Origin: Tamarix chinensis
Lineage: Eukaryota > Streptophyta > Magnoliopsida > Caryophyllales > Tamaricaceae
Reading direction: 5' to 3'
Length of the DNA stretch: 64,000 nucleotides
Assembly (NCBI GenBank): GCA_030549775.1
Contig: CM060180.1
Location: forward strand, 79,949,672 to 80,013,671
Shown one piece after another: positions 47,065 through 59,135 of the stretch (position 1 is the first letter of the stretch; each line of letters begins with the position of its first letter). The notes below the pieces were generated by a model. The model had not been told where the DNA came from, searched no databases, and worked only from the letters and a program-made list of their open reading frames with translations. The position numbers and the translations under genes are program-made.

Positions 47065-47620
47065 TTCATGACCTCTATAAAAATATAGCTTTATTGAGTT
47101 AAGGGTCGATGAGTTTTGAAGAATACATTAATGAGACTAAGTGGCTAAAGATGAGGTTATAGTTAGATAAATTAGAGGAGCATACAATGTTAAGTTTCCT
47201 TAGAGGATTAAGGAGTAACATTACACGTAAGGTGGAGTTGCACAAGTATAGCACCTTAGATGAGATTTTTCATCTAGGAACTAAGTTGGGGAAACATAAG
47301 AAGGAGAAGAGAGGATCAAAGTTTTCTCAAGGAAGGTTCACAGCCAACACTTCCAAAAAAGGCCCCTCATCATCGAAGACATCCCCTCCCATTTGAAATG
47401 TTGAAGTGAAGGACAAGGGAAAAGGTGTTAGTCTTGAACCTAATAAATCAAAGGTTCTGAGGTGCCTCAAGTGTCAAGGACTTAGGAACTATCAAAATGA
47501 GTGTCCCGAGAAAATATTGATGGCTCTTTCAAACTTAGAGGACGTAACCCATTAGGAGAAAATGAAAGGGACCAAATCCGTTCATGAGGAGGAGGCAAAA
47601 AAAGAAGAGGCCCCCATAAG
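47065..47620 (+). pseudogene. E6 gag, C-terminal part
   Basis: It continues Gag after the hAT-like element: DLYKN, MSFEEYINETKWLKM, LSFLRGLRSNITRKVELHKY. A zinc knuckle at 47461-47515 reads CLKCQGLRNYQNEC, with Asn in place of the metal-binding His. Stops before and after. Confidence 0.78.
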
Positions 47621-47634
47621 TAGGAGAAGCCCTA

Positions 47635-48160
47635 ATGGTGAGAAGGTTTTTACACACCAATGAATTCTTGAATGAAGACACACAATATGAGAACATGTTT
47701 CAAACCAAGTGCATGATCCTTGGTAAGGTAATCTTCCTTATTATTGATAGAGGTAGTTGTGCAAATGTAGCCTCTTACACACTTGTGGAGAAAATTCACT
47801 TACCTACCACTCAATATGCTAAACCATATAAGCTAAAATGGCTTAATAATGGAATCATGGTTGAGATGAATAAGTAAGCTATAGTTTCTTTATCCATTAG
47901 GAAAACCTACTAAGATAAATTGTGGTATATTATGTGGTTTCAACAGATTCTTTCCTTCTATTTCTAGGAAGACCTTGGAAATATGATAGGCATATCCAAA
48001 AAATAGTAGAAAAAACAATTATTATTTGAAATTACTAAAAACAATTATGCTCATACTCCTTAGTCTCCATTCCTCACTTGTTAGGGTGGAACCCCCAAAA
48101 AAATCCTTGTTTTTAGATACTAATTGGATAAACAAGGCACTAGTTATGGGTAAGGTCATG
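47635..48160 (+). pseudogene. E6 aspartic protease remnant
   Basis: FQTKCMILGKVIFLIIDRGS aligns with the E1 protease, but the catalytic D-S-G is D-R-G. It continues to KPYKLKWLNN and stops at 47877. A decayed tail (FLGRPWKYDR near 47966) follows. Confidence 0.75.
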
Positions 48161-48177
48161 TATTTTTTTGTTGTTGC

Positions 48178-48352
48178 TTGAAGATAATGAAGGAAGTGGA
48201 GGAAGTCACCCGAGGTCAAACCTTTTCTAGAGGAGCTTTGAGATATCTTCCCAATCGAGCTACCTCCCTAAGGGGAATTGAGAACCAAATTGACTTGGTC
48301 CTCGGTGTTAAACTCCCTAACAAGCCCTTTTATGGGTGTAATCATAAGGAGG
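48178..48352 (+). pseudogene. E6 reverse transcriptase, first part
   Basis: LPNRATSLRGIENQIDLVLG and the NHKEV stretch match the start of gypsy reverse transcriptase. It is cut by E7 at 48353; the reading resumes at 53043. Confidence 0.75.
48348..48352. other. E7 target-site duplication, left
   Basis: GGAGG, perfectly repeated at 53043-53047 after E7. Confidence 0.9.
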
Positions 48353-49905
48353 TGATGCACTGTCGTATGCACAACAAATTTAATAAATAAATCCTAATTT
48401 CCAAATACGTAGTATATGGCAAGAAGGAGTCGAACCCACAAGGAATGGAATATAATCAATAATTCTGTAATCGATGTTAAAACCCCAGTCATGCAATAAC
48501 ATATAATTCTATCATCAATATCTAAAGTATGGATAAATAATAAAACATTGTACTCACTAATTAATGAATAAGGATAGGAAGGTATTGATTATGGAATTAG
48601 GATATCAAATAATCATAGAGAAAAGAATGATTCTAAATGATTTAACGTTGACCTATAGAAACTCATATTAATTCATCTCTTTGCTTTCTCTCAATTCTAA
48701 TAAATTGAATAAGCTCTCAATTTATCATCTAACCAATTAATAACCTAGGTTAAGAACACTAGATTCAATTAATGGCAGCATTACAAACGGAAAGCAGTCA
48801 ACTACGACCATAATCACATAAGCTCGGATCATGCAATCATATGAATAATGGACAAGATTAATAATTAATCTTTTGCTACTTTGAAAACGTTAATTAACAA
48901 TTACGTGTTAATTTCGTTATCTTAGCGTAGATTAAGATCTAAACTAGATAGGTGATCAGTCTAATTAGTTTAAATTCTTAATCTATGATGCGAGATCATT
49001 CAATTCCGTCCATCAATCCAATTAAATTCCATCTAGAATCATGAATTCAAAATCCAAACCCTAATTCCGTCATCAAATCCTCCTACCTTATACTATCTAC
49101 ATAATTGCAATAACACATAATTAAATGCAATAATCTATCATTAACATCAATGCTTATAAATAAATTAACAATGAAACACCAAACACAAGAAAAATAATCA
49201 TACAACAAAGAGAATTGAATTGCATTCAATCAAAAATCAAAACTTGCAATTAAAAGAGGAATGGAGAAGAACTTATCGAATTGAATTGCAGATTGTTGAT
49301 TGTTCAATTGAATACAATGGAGAGAAAGAGAATTGGAATTACAAATTACATGTGGTATCTAGAGAGTATAGAGAGAAAGAGAAAATCCCATTCTCGAACT
49401 CCCCCGAACCACTTTTTCGAATGTTCAAACTTTAGAAATATATCGGGGAAACGTTGCGCGAACGGTTACAGAAGTTGAGAGAAACACGGTCCGTGTTAGA
49501 AAACACGGGACCCCCGTATTTTTAAGTGCTGAAATCTGCCAAATGCTGATTTTTAAGTGCTGAAATTTGTGTGCTGATAGAAAAACACGGGCCGTGTTTC
49601 ATAAACACGGGGGGGCCGTGTTTCTTGTTTCTTCATTATTTCTTCATGAAATTTCAACACAATCTTCCCTTTGATATATATTCTTCATTTCTAGTCTTTT
49701 CTTCCATTGATTCCATATCTCTTGATGTGTTCTTTGCTTCCTTTTCTCTTTTCATTGATTTCTCCTTTGAATTTCTTCATTTTTATCTTTTCCTGCAAAA
49801 TCTATCCAAAAGAGAAAAGCTCGAGAAAAGATTAAATGTTATAAAAATAATGAGGAATAAATGACATTTTTACTTAGCAAAATAACATATAAATCTCATA
49901 TATCA
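48353..49905 (-). repeat. E7 LTR, left copy (3' LTR in element sense)
   Basis: 1553 bp from TGATGCACTGTCG to CATATATCA. It contains four ACACGG/CCGTGT palindromes (49483-49623) and, in element sense, a GGGTTCGACTCC stretch (about 48428-48439). Short open frames (49220-49435, 49571-49864) are not protein-like. Confidence 0.95.
49483..49623. repeat. Cluster of ACACGG...CCGTGT palindromes in E7 LTR
   Basis: AACACGGTCCGTGTT (49483-49497), an imperfect one at 49501-49521, AAACACGGGCCGTGTTT (49583-49599) and one with a G7 core (49603-49623). Between them AAGTGCTGAAAT occurs twice. Same in the other LTR at 52620-52760. In single strands these would form hairpins; they may bind a dimeric factor. Confidence 0.85.
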
Positions 49906-49918
49906 AATACCCCCATGC
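49906..49918 (-). other. E7 polypurine tract
   Basis: Minus strand GCATGGGGGTATT directly before the 3' LTR start TGATATATG. Confidence 0.8.
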
Positions 49919-51465
49919 TTAAATCGTTGCTTGTCCTCAAGCAACATCATGTCATGCACAAAAGAAACATCAAGGATTACAAATGAGATAAGTCCTAAAC
50001 TACAAGAAATATAAGATTGGATTTATTCATTCATAGAGTTTAGCAATGCATTGGGACTTAAAACACTTAAGAATCATAAAATCACAATGTTGAAAATATT
50101 TTGGATCACATATCTAACACACCTTATGAATAGTCTTATCAAATGCTCAAGTGGTTAGGGAATGAGAGCTAATATAGTTAGTATCTCACCATGCAAATTT
50201 AGATCAAGATTAATGAAATTTATATTGGTAGATGCTTACTTTCGGTAAGTGAAAATGCTCACTCTTATGTGTATAGGGTATGATGTGTTTACTCTCAAAT
50301 CTTCTCCAAATGATAATGATCGCCCATATGTTTGCCATTATTCTCAATTCGCCACCACTGAAAAGAACTAAAGTATATAAGAATCAAAAGGTCTTCAAAT
50401 TTGGTTGTCATGGGGCTAGGGTTCTAAGGTGGGAAGGAATTTTGGGATTGTAGCTAGACTCTACCAACTAGAGAAGCAATTTCTTTATTTCAAATAAATC
50501 ACAATTCCTCCTCTTCTCCTTTACTTCACTTCCCCCTTTTTCTTTTTCTTTTTTTTTATAATTTTTTTAAATAATTTCAAACCCTTCCATTCAACCAAAT
50601 AACATCAAAAGACATGAAATTTTATTCTCTTCTTCTTCTTCTTCTCCTTCTTCTTCTTTTCATTTTTTTTAAGAAGAAAAATGCTTAGCTACTTCCTCCA
50701 TTTTTTTTTTATGATATCCACACCCCCATACTTAGATTTCACCTTATTAACAAACAAAAGTTCTCCTTAAAAATATTGCTCCACTAGTCATAGAGTAAGG
50801 AAAGAAAATACATATGGAGATTAGTTGTTAATAAAGGTTAGATCAATAGAATAAGGCTTTAGACTCAAAGGGTTTATGCAATGGATAACAATTTTCAAGG
50901 TGAGCTATTTGGTCTTGTAGCTAACAAAGAAAGAAGAGTGCCTTTATCATTTTCAAATATCCTAAAGTTCTATGCAGTCTTGAAGAGAACAAATGGCAAA
51001 TTCTAGTTTCACATATCGTTGGAGAACACACACAAAAGAAAAATATATTTTGGATAAGCAATGTATCCAAAGAATAGGCTCAAGCGCTCACAATGTTATA
51101 TCCACCAATCTTTGAATTTCATTTCATCTCATTCATAATCAATGCATGGATTGATTCCTAACCATTCTAACTTTCCTTCCCTCATCACTATCACAATCTC
51201 AATTTCTATTTTTAAGGTTTAGGAAGATGGTGATCAAATCAATTATTATGATTTAAAATAGCCTTTGTAAAAAGATTTAGTCCCATTACTTTTCATACCC
51301 GGTGAATGAATAAATCAAATCTAACACTTCTTGTCTAGACACGAACAAAACAAACAAACACAAGATCACAAAATTAGAAAACAAGGCACATGTATGCAAA
51401 CACATTACTATATATATATCTATATAAACAACATCAAAAACAGAAATAAAGATTATAATTGCCAT
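49919..51465 (-). other. E7 internal region without genes
   Basis: No frame resembles gag or pol on either strand. It holds a CTTCTTCTT run (about 50630-50660), T runs and AT-rich DNA. The TTGCTTGTCCTCAAGCAA palindrome near 49929-49946 is notable. It likely serves only as packaged RNA. Confidence 0.85.
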
Positions 51466-51483
51466 TCCCCGGCAACGGCGCCA
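51466..51483 (-). other. E7 primer binding site, tRNA-Asp
   Basis: Plus strand TCCCCGGCAACGGCGCCA is the 3' end of plant tRNA-Asp with the added CCA overlap, so the minus strand offers an 18-base complementary primer site. It lies six bases inside the LTR edge at 51490. Confidence 0.93.
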
Positions 51484-51489
51484 AAAATT

Positions 51490-53042
51490 TGATGCACTGT
51501 CGTATGCACAACAAATTTAATAAATAAATCCTAATTTCCAAATACGTAGTATATGGCAAGAAGGAGTCGAACCCACAAGGAATGGAATATAATCAATAAT
51601 TCTGTAATCGATGTTAAAACCCCAGTCATGCAATAACATATAATTCTATCATCAATATCTAAAGTATGGATAAATAATAAAACATTGTACTCACTAATTA
51701 ATGAATAAGGATAGGAAGGTATTGATTATGGAATTAGGATATCAAATAATCATAGAGAAAAGAATGATTCTAAATGATTTAACGTTGACCTATAGAAACT
51801 CATATTAATTCATCTCTTTGCTTTCTCTCAATTCTAATAAATTGAATAAGCTCTCAATTTATCATCTAACCAATTAATAACCTAGGTTAAGAACACTAGA
51901 TTCAATTAATGGCAGCATTACAAACGGAAAGCAGTCAACTACGACCATAATCACATAAGCTCGGATCATGCAATCATATGAATAATGGACAAGATTAATA
52001 ATTAATCTTTTGCTACTTTGAAAACGTTAATTAACAATTACGTGTTAATTTCGTTATCTTAGCGTAGATTAAGATCTAAACTAGATAGGTGATCAGTCTA
52101 ATTAGTTTAAATTCTTAATCTATGATGCGAGATCATTCAATTCCGTCCATCAATCCAATTAAATTCCATCTAGAATCATGAATTCAAAATCCAAACCCTA
52201 ATTCCGTCATCAAATCCTCCTACCTTATACTATCTACATAATTGCAATAACACATAATTAAATGCAATAATCTATCATTAACATCAATGCTTATAAATAA
52301 ATTAACAATGAAACACCAAACACAAGAAAAATAATCATACAACAAAGAGAATTGAATTGCATTCAATCAAAAATCAAAACTTGCAATTAAAAGAGGAATG
52401 GAGAAGAACTTATCGAATTGAATTGCAGATTGTTGATTGTTCAATTGAATACAATGGAGAGAAAGAGAATTGGAATTACAAATTACATGTGGTATCTAGA
52501 GAGTATAGAGAGAAAGAGAAAATCCCATTCTCGAACTCCCCCGAACCACTTTTTCGAATGTTCAAACTTTAGAAATATATCGGGGAAACGTTGCGCGAAC
52601 GGTTACAGAAGTTGAGAGAAACACGGTCCGTGTTAGAAAACACGGGACCCCCGTATTTTTAAGTGCTGAAATCTGCCAAATGCTGATTTTTAAGTGCTGA
52701 AATTTGTGTGCTGATAGAAAAACACGGGCCGTGTTTCATAAACACGGGGGGGCCGTGTTTCTTGTTTCTTCATTATTTCTTCATGAAATTTCAACACAAT
52801 CTTCCCTTTGATATATATTCTTCATTTCTAGTCTTTTCTTCCATTGATTCCATATCTCTTGATGTGTTCTTTGCTTCCTTTTCTCTTTTCATTGATTTCT
52901 CCTTTGAATTTCTTCATTTTTATCTTTTCCTGCAAAATCTATCCAAAAGAGAAAAGCTCGAGAAAAGATTAAATGTTATAAAAATAATGAGGAATAAATG
53001 ACATTTTTACTTAGCAAAATAACATATAAATCTCATATATCA
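51490..53042 (-). repeat. E7 LTR, right copy (5' LTR in element sense)
   Basis: Same 1553 bp as the left LTR, no difference seen by eye. In element sense this one drives transcription leftwards. It is followed by the GGAGG target duplication. Confidence 0.95.
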
Positions 53043-54260
53043 GGAGGGTAGGGAGCTACAAAGGTAGGTTGACAATTTATTGCAAAAAGGGTTCATTAGA
53101 GATTTCCTTAGTCCTTGTGCAATACTAGCCCTTTTGGTACATAGGAGTATGAGGATTTGTGTTGATATTAGAGTTATCAACAACATCACCATTAAGTATA
53201 GCTATCCAATACCTAAAATTGATGATATGTTGGATTATTTACAAGGATCTTGTGTGTTTTCAAAGATTTATTTGAGAAGTGGATACTGCCATATTAGAGT
53301 AAAGGAGGGAGATGAATAGAAGACAATCTTCAAGACCAAGGGAGGGTTACACAAATGGAGGGTGATGCCTATTGGTCTATCAAATGCATCCATCACCTTA
53401 TGAGGCTTATGGATGAAGTATTAAGTCCCTTTATCTCTAAATTTATTGCAGTGTACTTTGATGATATACTCATGTACTCCTCTAGTAGTGAAGACTAACT
53501 AAAAAATTTAAGGCTCATGTTTTCGTCTCTTAAGAACAAAAGGTTGTATATCAATTTAGGGAAGAATTAATTTTTGTACCAAATGTCACCTTCCTAGATT
53601 AGTTTTTGTATCTAAGGAGGGTATTTCAGTGGATGGGTCAAAGGTGGAGGCAATAAGGTTGTGGCCTACACCCATATCCATTACCCATGTTTGATCCTTT
53701 CATAGACTTGCCTCATATTACAAGCGGTTCATAAATATATTTAGAACTCTTTTTTCCCTATCACTAAGCGTCTCAAAAAGGGAGAATTCAATTAAAAACT
53801 TGCATCCCAAGAAGAATTTGAGGTGATCAAGGGAAAGCTAAGTGAGAACCCCATCTTGAGGCTACCAAATTTTACTAAAGTTTTTTAATTTAAATGTAAT
53901 GCAAGCAAAGTTGGGATTGGAGAAATTGTACTACAAGAAGACAAGTCAATAGCATATTTTAGCAAGAAGAGCAATAGATAAAGATCTAAATATATCTCAT
54001 ATGATTAGGAGTTTTATGCCATTATTAGGGCTCTAGATGATTGGTCTCATGATTTGAGGCCTACACAATTTATATTACATACTAATCATGAGTCTCCAAA
54101 GTATGTAAATGGTCAACATAAGCTCAACCCTACGCATGCAAGGTGGATAGATCTTATACAATCCTTCTCTTTTGTAGAAAAACATAAGAGTGGTAAAACC
54201 AGTGTAGTAGTCAATGCCCTCTCTAGAAATTATTGTATGTTATTCCTATTAAAAGCTTAA
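53043..54260 (+). pseudogene. E6 reverse transcriptase and RNase H, continued
   Basis: The first five bases are the target duplication. LLQKGFIRDFLSPCAI, ITIKYSYPIPKIDDML, then a stop at GDE*, then YFDDILM near 53456-53476 in another frame. RNase H remains (SIAYFSKK near 53945; ARWIDLIQSF near 54139). Many stops. Confidence 0.82.
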
Positions 54261-54399
54261 GTATTAGGGTTTAGATTATTAAAGGAGATATATAAGGTAG
54301 ATGAAGAATTTTCAAGATACTCTAGAGATTGAGACAAAATTTGAAGCTCATATGTCATACAAGATGGCTTCCTCTTCAAGAATACCAAGCTTTGCATCC

Positions 54400-55580
54400 C
54401 GATGAGTCTCATTCAAAATTTATTGATATGAGAGGCACATGGAGGTGGACTTGTAGGACATTTTTAGATCAACAAGATCTATGATGAACTTTATGAACAC
54501 TTCTATTAAGATGATAAGTGACATACATGTAGTCAAAACTACATATGATAACTGTCAAAAGTCCAAGATTCACTTTCATCAGGGAATCTACACCCTATTA
54601 CCCATCCCTCATCAACCTTTGAACCATGTGAATATGAAATTCATAGTGTCTTTGCCTAGAACTCAAAGGAAAAATGATGTCATTATGGTGGTGGTGGATT
54701 ATTTTTATAAAATGGCTCACTTTGTCCCTTGTCATAAGACTAATGATGCATCTTAGATAGCTAATATATTATTTTATAAAATAGTCAGGTTGCATGGTAT
54801 TCCTAAGTCCATTGTCTCAGATAAGTATACCAAGTTCCTTATCTATTTGTGGAAAACTTTATGGAGATTGATTGGTACTAAAATTCTATATAGCATCACC
54901 TACCACCCAAAAAAGGATGGTCAAACTAAATTTACCAACCAGACCTTGACTATTATCTTGCCTAGCTTACTGCACAAACCCCTCAAGGGTTAGGACCTTA
55001 AGCTTTCTCATGCTGAATTTACAAACAAAAGATCCCCCACATATGCCACTGGTCATCCCCCTTTTGAGATCATGTATGGTATCAACCTTTTCACTCCCAA
55101 CAAACTCATTCCACTTCCTATCAAGGCCCAAACAAATTTTGAAGCCAAAGATAGAAGTTAAGCCTTGAAGAAATTACATGAGCAATTCATAGCAAGAATT
55201 GAGATGGTTAATGAAATGAACAAGAGGAAGGCCAACCAAAATTGAAGTGAGTAAAATTTTGAAATAGGATATCTCATGTGGCTACACCTTAGGTAAAAAT
55301 AAAAAATAAAATTAAAAAAGAGGCTTCCTTCCAAAATAAAAAACAAGCTTATGCTAAGAAGTGATGGGTTGTTCAAGGTTATTGAGAATATTAGAAGTAA
55401 TGCTTATCAGCTTGAGCTACTTCTGAACATGGGGAATATATCAGACACATTTAATTTGAACAATTTATTCCCCTACCTTCTTGATGATCCCTATGTAGAT
55501 GAGGAGGAACCTTCCTGTGATAGGGAGGATAATTTAGGAGCATCCCCTAATAATATTTCACTGATTCATTTTCTAAGTTA
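54400..55580 (+). pseudogene. E6 integrase
   Basis: [20 protein letters not shown] (zinc-region end), [18 protein letters not shown] with the first Asp, HGIPKSIVSDKYTKF with the second Asp, YHPKKDGQTKFTNQTL where the catalytic Glu is Lys. The C-terminal part (55351-55581) has IRSNAYQLELLLNMGN and FNLNNLFPYL. No chromodomain seen. Broken by stops. Confidence 0.8.
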
Positions 55581-56480
55581 GGAGATCACAAAATACTCTT
55601 ATATTAGATAAAATTAATTAGCTAAACTGAGAAAATAAATCGGATATACCAGCCTAAGAACAAAAAATGGAAGTTATGTGCATGGCTCATGTAAGGTGGC
55701 ATATCAACTCCTCCAATTTCCAGCCAACCCTTTTATGTTGTGTACCAAGAATAATCAACTTTTGTGCCACTTAAGCCAAGGAAAAACTTTCTACATGATG
55801 TTTCCACTTTTAAAATAAAAGAAGGCTAAAAAAGGTAAGGCAAGTAGATGATGGAGTAGATGAAGAAATCAACCAAGTCAACTCTAGGTAATACCCAACT
55901 TAAGGTAATAACTAGCCTAAGTCAACCAACCTGCTAGTTGTGGCCATTACCCTTCCAAATGTGATTCTTTATTGATATAATATGGGAATTGATTTAATGA
56001 TTGTACCTTGATGTATTGCCTATCTATCAATTCACACATTTACAGTCAACCATTAAGGGTATCGTTATCAAAATCAGCCCATAACACCCCACATGTGTTG
56101 AACCAAATGTATTTACAGCTCAATTCCTTGTTAGCTTTTATTAGGTAACTAGATTAGTTGGAATGTAACTAGGTAGGTAAATGGGAGGGGTATAATTAAT
56201 TTTCTATACTCATGGATGCCACTATAAATATGGGTAGCCTCAACATAATAGATCACACAACCCCTTAAGCTAAAATCATATTTTTGAGCTTCGCTATCCT
56301 CATACAATTTTATGTGAAACTTTGTTTTGAATGTAAATATCACAATTTTTATCTCAAGTGTTGAAACATTGAGTGGTAGTTGTAGTGCTTGATTTTTGGA
56401 TCTACCTTGATCAAATATTATCCTATTTTTCATCTATTTCTTTAATTTTATCTTTTGGTATTCAATTATCCCATAATCTA
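55553..56480 (+). repeat. E6 3' LTR remains
   Basis: The first 300 bp match 42165-42400. A TATA box TATAAATA lies at 56223-56230. The right end is uncertain. No genes. Confidence 0.55.
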
Positions 56481-57428
56481 CAATCTTCCATTAAGTATGT
56501 GCCAACTTATTTAACACATGCATCAACTTGATCATCATCACAAGTGGGAATAGAATTTTAATACTCATAAATCCCACTTAAATTTAAAATTTAAGTACTA
56601 GAGAGCTCATTACGTGCCTATAATTGATTGACTATGTTGGCCACAAAACTCATTTGTTCCTCTAACATTAACATCATTTCATTTTGCTTAATTTGACTTT
56701 GCATGAGTAGCTTTTTCCCATTTATTAATGCTTTAAAAATCTTGTCAATTTTGTTGGAACTTAAGGGTTATGAAGTTGGGAAAGAAATCATGTTGAGGGG
56801 AAAAATAATATTTTGCAGCTTCATATTTGAGATTATAAAGGTCTTGATATAGAAATTGATAATTATCATTAATCTCCCATTTAAATTTGGGTTGATGCCT
56901 CATTATCAAATAGTACACAGTTGTGTAGAATCCATGTCCTTAGAAACCATTTAAGTCTTGAACACTAGGTTGTGTACATCCTCCTCTCCTCTCATAGCTT
57001 GCCAATGGTAAGAATATGAATTTTCTTTGTATGTGACACATTGCTTGTAGTAATGGCTCAAGTAGCTATGGAAATATGTCAAACAAGAGTAATGAGTTAG
57101 TTAAGTCTATTATCAAGTTGACTTGAACTTACCTTATTTACTCTAGCATGAGGTTTCATACGAAGTTCTCCATAGCCCAAGTATTGAGCTATAGCCACCT
57201 AAAGGACACAAACGCATCACAATAGAAGGTTAAAAGTAAAACAAAATGCACCCTGATCCTAAAAGACACTAAATGAAAAAGAAGAAAAAAACACCCAGCA
57301 CTAAAAATCTTATTAATTGAGAGACTTGAGTTCCCATAAGTACTTTACCTTTCAATAAAAGGCAAAGAAATCTAAAAATAAAAACACACTAAAAATTACT
57401 AGCAAAAAAAAAAGGCAAAGTTACTATG
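56481..57428 (-). other. Non-coding stretch, possibly leader/internal part of a family-B element
   Basis: It lies on the inner side of the family-B primer site. Minus-strand reading gives scattered Gag-like words but nothing I can assign. AT-rich, many stops. Confidence 0.35.
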
Positions 57429-57445
57429 CCTCGGCAACGCTACCA
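57429..57445 (-). other. Degenerate tRNA-Asp primer binding site
   Basis: CCTCGGCAACGCTACCA matches 13 of 17 bases of the tRNA-Asp 3' end used by E7. It lies 10 bases from the LTR edge at 57456. Confidence 0.65.
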
Positions 57446-57455
57446 AAAACTGGTC

Positions 57456-59135
57456 TGACCGTATCCGGTAACAATTTAAGCCCACTTATTGTTAATTGTA
57501 GCTTTAGTAAATAAGGGTATTATTCTAGGTCGAGGATTAAGATTACTTGCCTTAATTTAGCTAGCATACAAATAAAAATATAAATGACTTTAAATCACAC
57601 AAAAAATAAATAATAAGAAAAGCATAATTATGTGAAAAATATGAATATGGGGGTTTTAAAACAATAAATATCAAAATAAATAAAATAGAAAAATAAAATA
57701 AATATGGGTGACTACAAATATAACTAATATTCTAGGGAATCCAAAACCACCATTAGACTAGGTTAAAATATAAAAACAAAATAACTTCTAAGTCATCTTT
57801 TAATTATAAGAAAGAGACTGACCAATTTGCAAGCCAAATATAAAACTACATATCTTATATTACATACCTGAAATGATTAATACAACAAAGTATTAATATT
57901 AAATCTTATTACATTCTAGTAGTATAATCGCAATAAGCGATTCTTATATTTAACTAGATTCAAAGTATTAAACATAAGTGGAAGGATGTTAATCTAATTA
58001 CTGAAACTAGTGTGTCATGTGGGTCTAGTTATATTCCCTTCCTTTGACCCGCACGTATCTAAATGTTCTACTACTTTGGTTATAATTATAAAACTATTAG
58101 ATGAATTGTTATCTAACCTAGCTGCAATTTTTATATATAAATTCACGTACAATTGTATAAGAACCTATCATGCATATACTTCTATTTATTATCACTATAA
58201 GGAAGAAAGAATGAGGTATGCACTATATAATTTAACTTAATAGAATCATAGATATAAATAATGACAATTAAAATAAAGTCAAAGGACAAACCCATAAAAC
58301 AAAGAAAATTATTATTACATCTTAAATTGTGGTTTAGGGCTTCAACATATTTCCTAATAGAAATTAGTTAATAAATGAATTAATTACACATAAATATATA
58401 TTAGAACTAGAGAAAGAAAAAAAGCCAAAATTAAATATTGATGAAAATTTAGTAATTTAATTGAATGAAAATGGCTTGTTCTTCATCCAAAATTGTTTCT
58501 TCCACGGGCTTTATTTTTTCTCTCTCCTATACACCTCCTTCTCTTTATTCTATCACATATCTCTCTCTCTCTATTATTATTCTCTACCTATGTCATCTAC
58601 TCTTCTCTCTCTTCTCTATGCCCTATCTCCTTTTTCTCATGATTCTTCTTTCTCTTCTTTCTTTTCTCTATATCATCATTAATCTTTTATCTTGTCTCCC
58701 CTCTACATGCCCTTTCTCTTCTACTCCCTCTTTGCCGCCATCAATATTCTTTTTCTTTTTTTCACTTCTCCAACTCTTTTTCTTCTCTGTCCAGGCTTTC
58801 AGGCCTCTTCTATCACTATTCTTCTTTTTCTCCCTCGTTGTGTCTTTTTTCTTTCATTGGCCTATACCACTTTTTTCATTGTACAACATGTTGTTCCCTC
58901 ATGTTTTTTTCCTCTTTTTTTGTTTTTCAATTATACCTATAAGATAAAATTTTAAAAATTGATAAACAATCTCATAACTTAGGCCCATCAAATTTCTGTC
59001 ATTTTAGCTCAAATAACTAAATATATGAGATTATAATCACTCACAAAATTATAGTTAGTCTCATATATTATATAAATAAAATATCAAAAACCTAAGATTA
59101 AAAGGGTATAAATATGTAAAAATTTGTATTCATCA
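57456..59135 (-). repeat. Family-B LTR, about 1.68 kb (5' LTR in element sense)
   Basis: Plus-strand edges TGACCGTATCC and TTGTATTCATCA. It shares its low-coordinate 260 bp with 41805-42061 and about 1 kb with 23741-24850. Middle part (58460-58930) is CT-rich on the plus strand; the long frame there is compositional. A minus-sense TATTTATA lies at 59107-59114. Confidence 0.65.

Larger units (their letters stand above)
48353..53042 (-). mobile_element. E7: young non-coding LTR retrotransposon (LARD-like), 4690 bp
   Basis: Two 1553-bp direct repeats (offset 3137) with TG...CA ends enclose 1584 bp. A tRNA-Asp primer site next to the right LTR and a polypurine tract next to the left LTR set the orientation as minus. 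The 5-bp target duplication GGAGG is perfect and I saw no difference between the LTRs. The inside has no gag or pol, so it must be moved by proteins of another element. Primer type and LTR end resemble Athila-group elements (inference). Confidence 0.95.
42062..56480 (+). mobile_element. E6: decayed Ty3/gypsy element carrying two later insertions
   Basis: The order gag, protease, reverse transcriptase, RNase H, integrase is recognisable on the plus strand once the hAT-like insertion (43347-47064) and E7 (48353-53042) are set aside. Both ends share a stretch (42165-42400 and 55540-55860) likely to be LTR. The protease Asp-Ser-Gly is DRG and the Gag zinc knuckle has lost its His. Dead copy; outer limits approximate. 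Confidence 0.82.

Noticed and set aside
48426..48445. A tRNA gene suggested by GGGTTCGACTCC
   Set aside because: No acceptor stem, anticodon arm or D-arm fits around it.
49220..49864. Repeated identical small frames (71, 65 and 97 residues), also at 52357-53001
   Set aside because: They are LTR sequence of E7 read on the strand opposite to its transcription; identity reflects recent LTR duplication, not coding constraint.
51466..51483. 3' end of a tRNA-Asp gene
   Set aside because: Only the terminal 18 bases are present, next to an LTR edge; it is a primer binding site.
48353..53042. CRISPR-like or satellite reading of the 3137-bp spaced direct repeat
   Set aside because: TG...CA ends, primer site, polypurine tract and 5-bp target duplication prove an LTR element.
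58461..58955. Overlapping hydrophobic frames that look like membrane proteins
   Set aside because: Pyrimidine-rich LTR sequence gives Leu/Ser/Phe in all frames; inside a family-B LTR.
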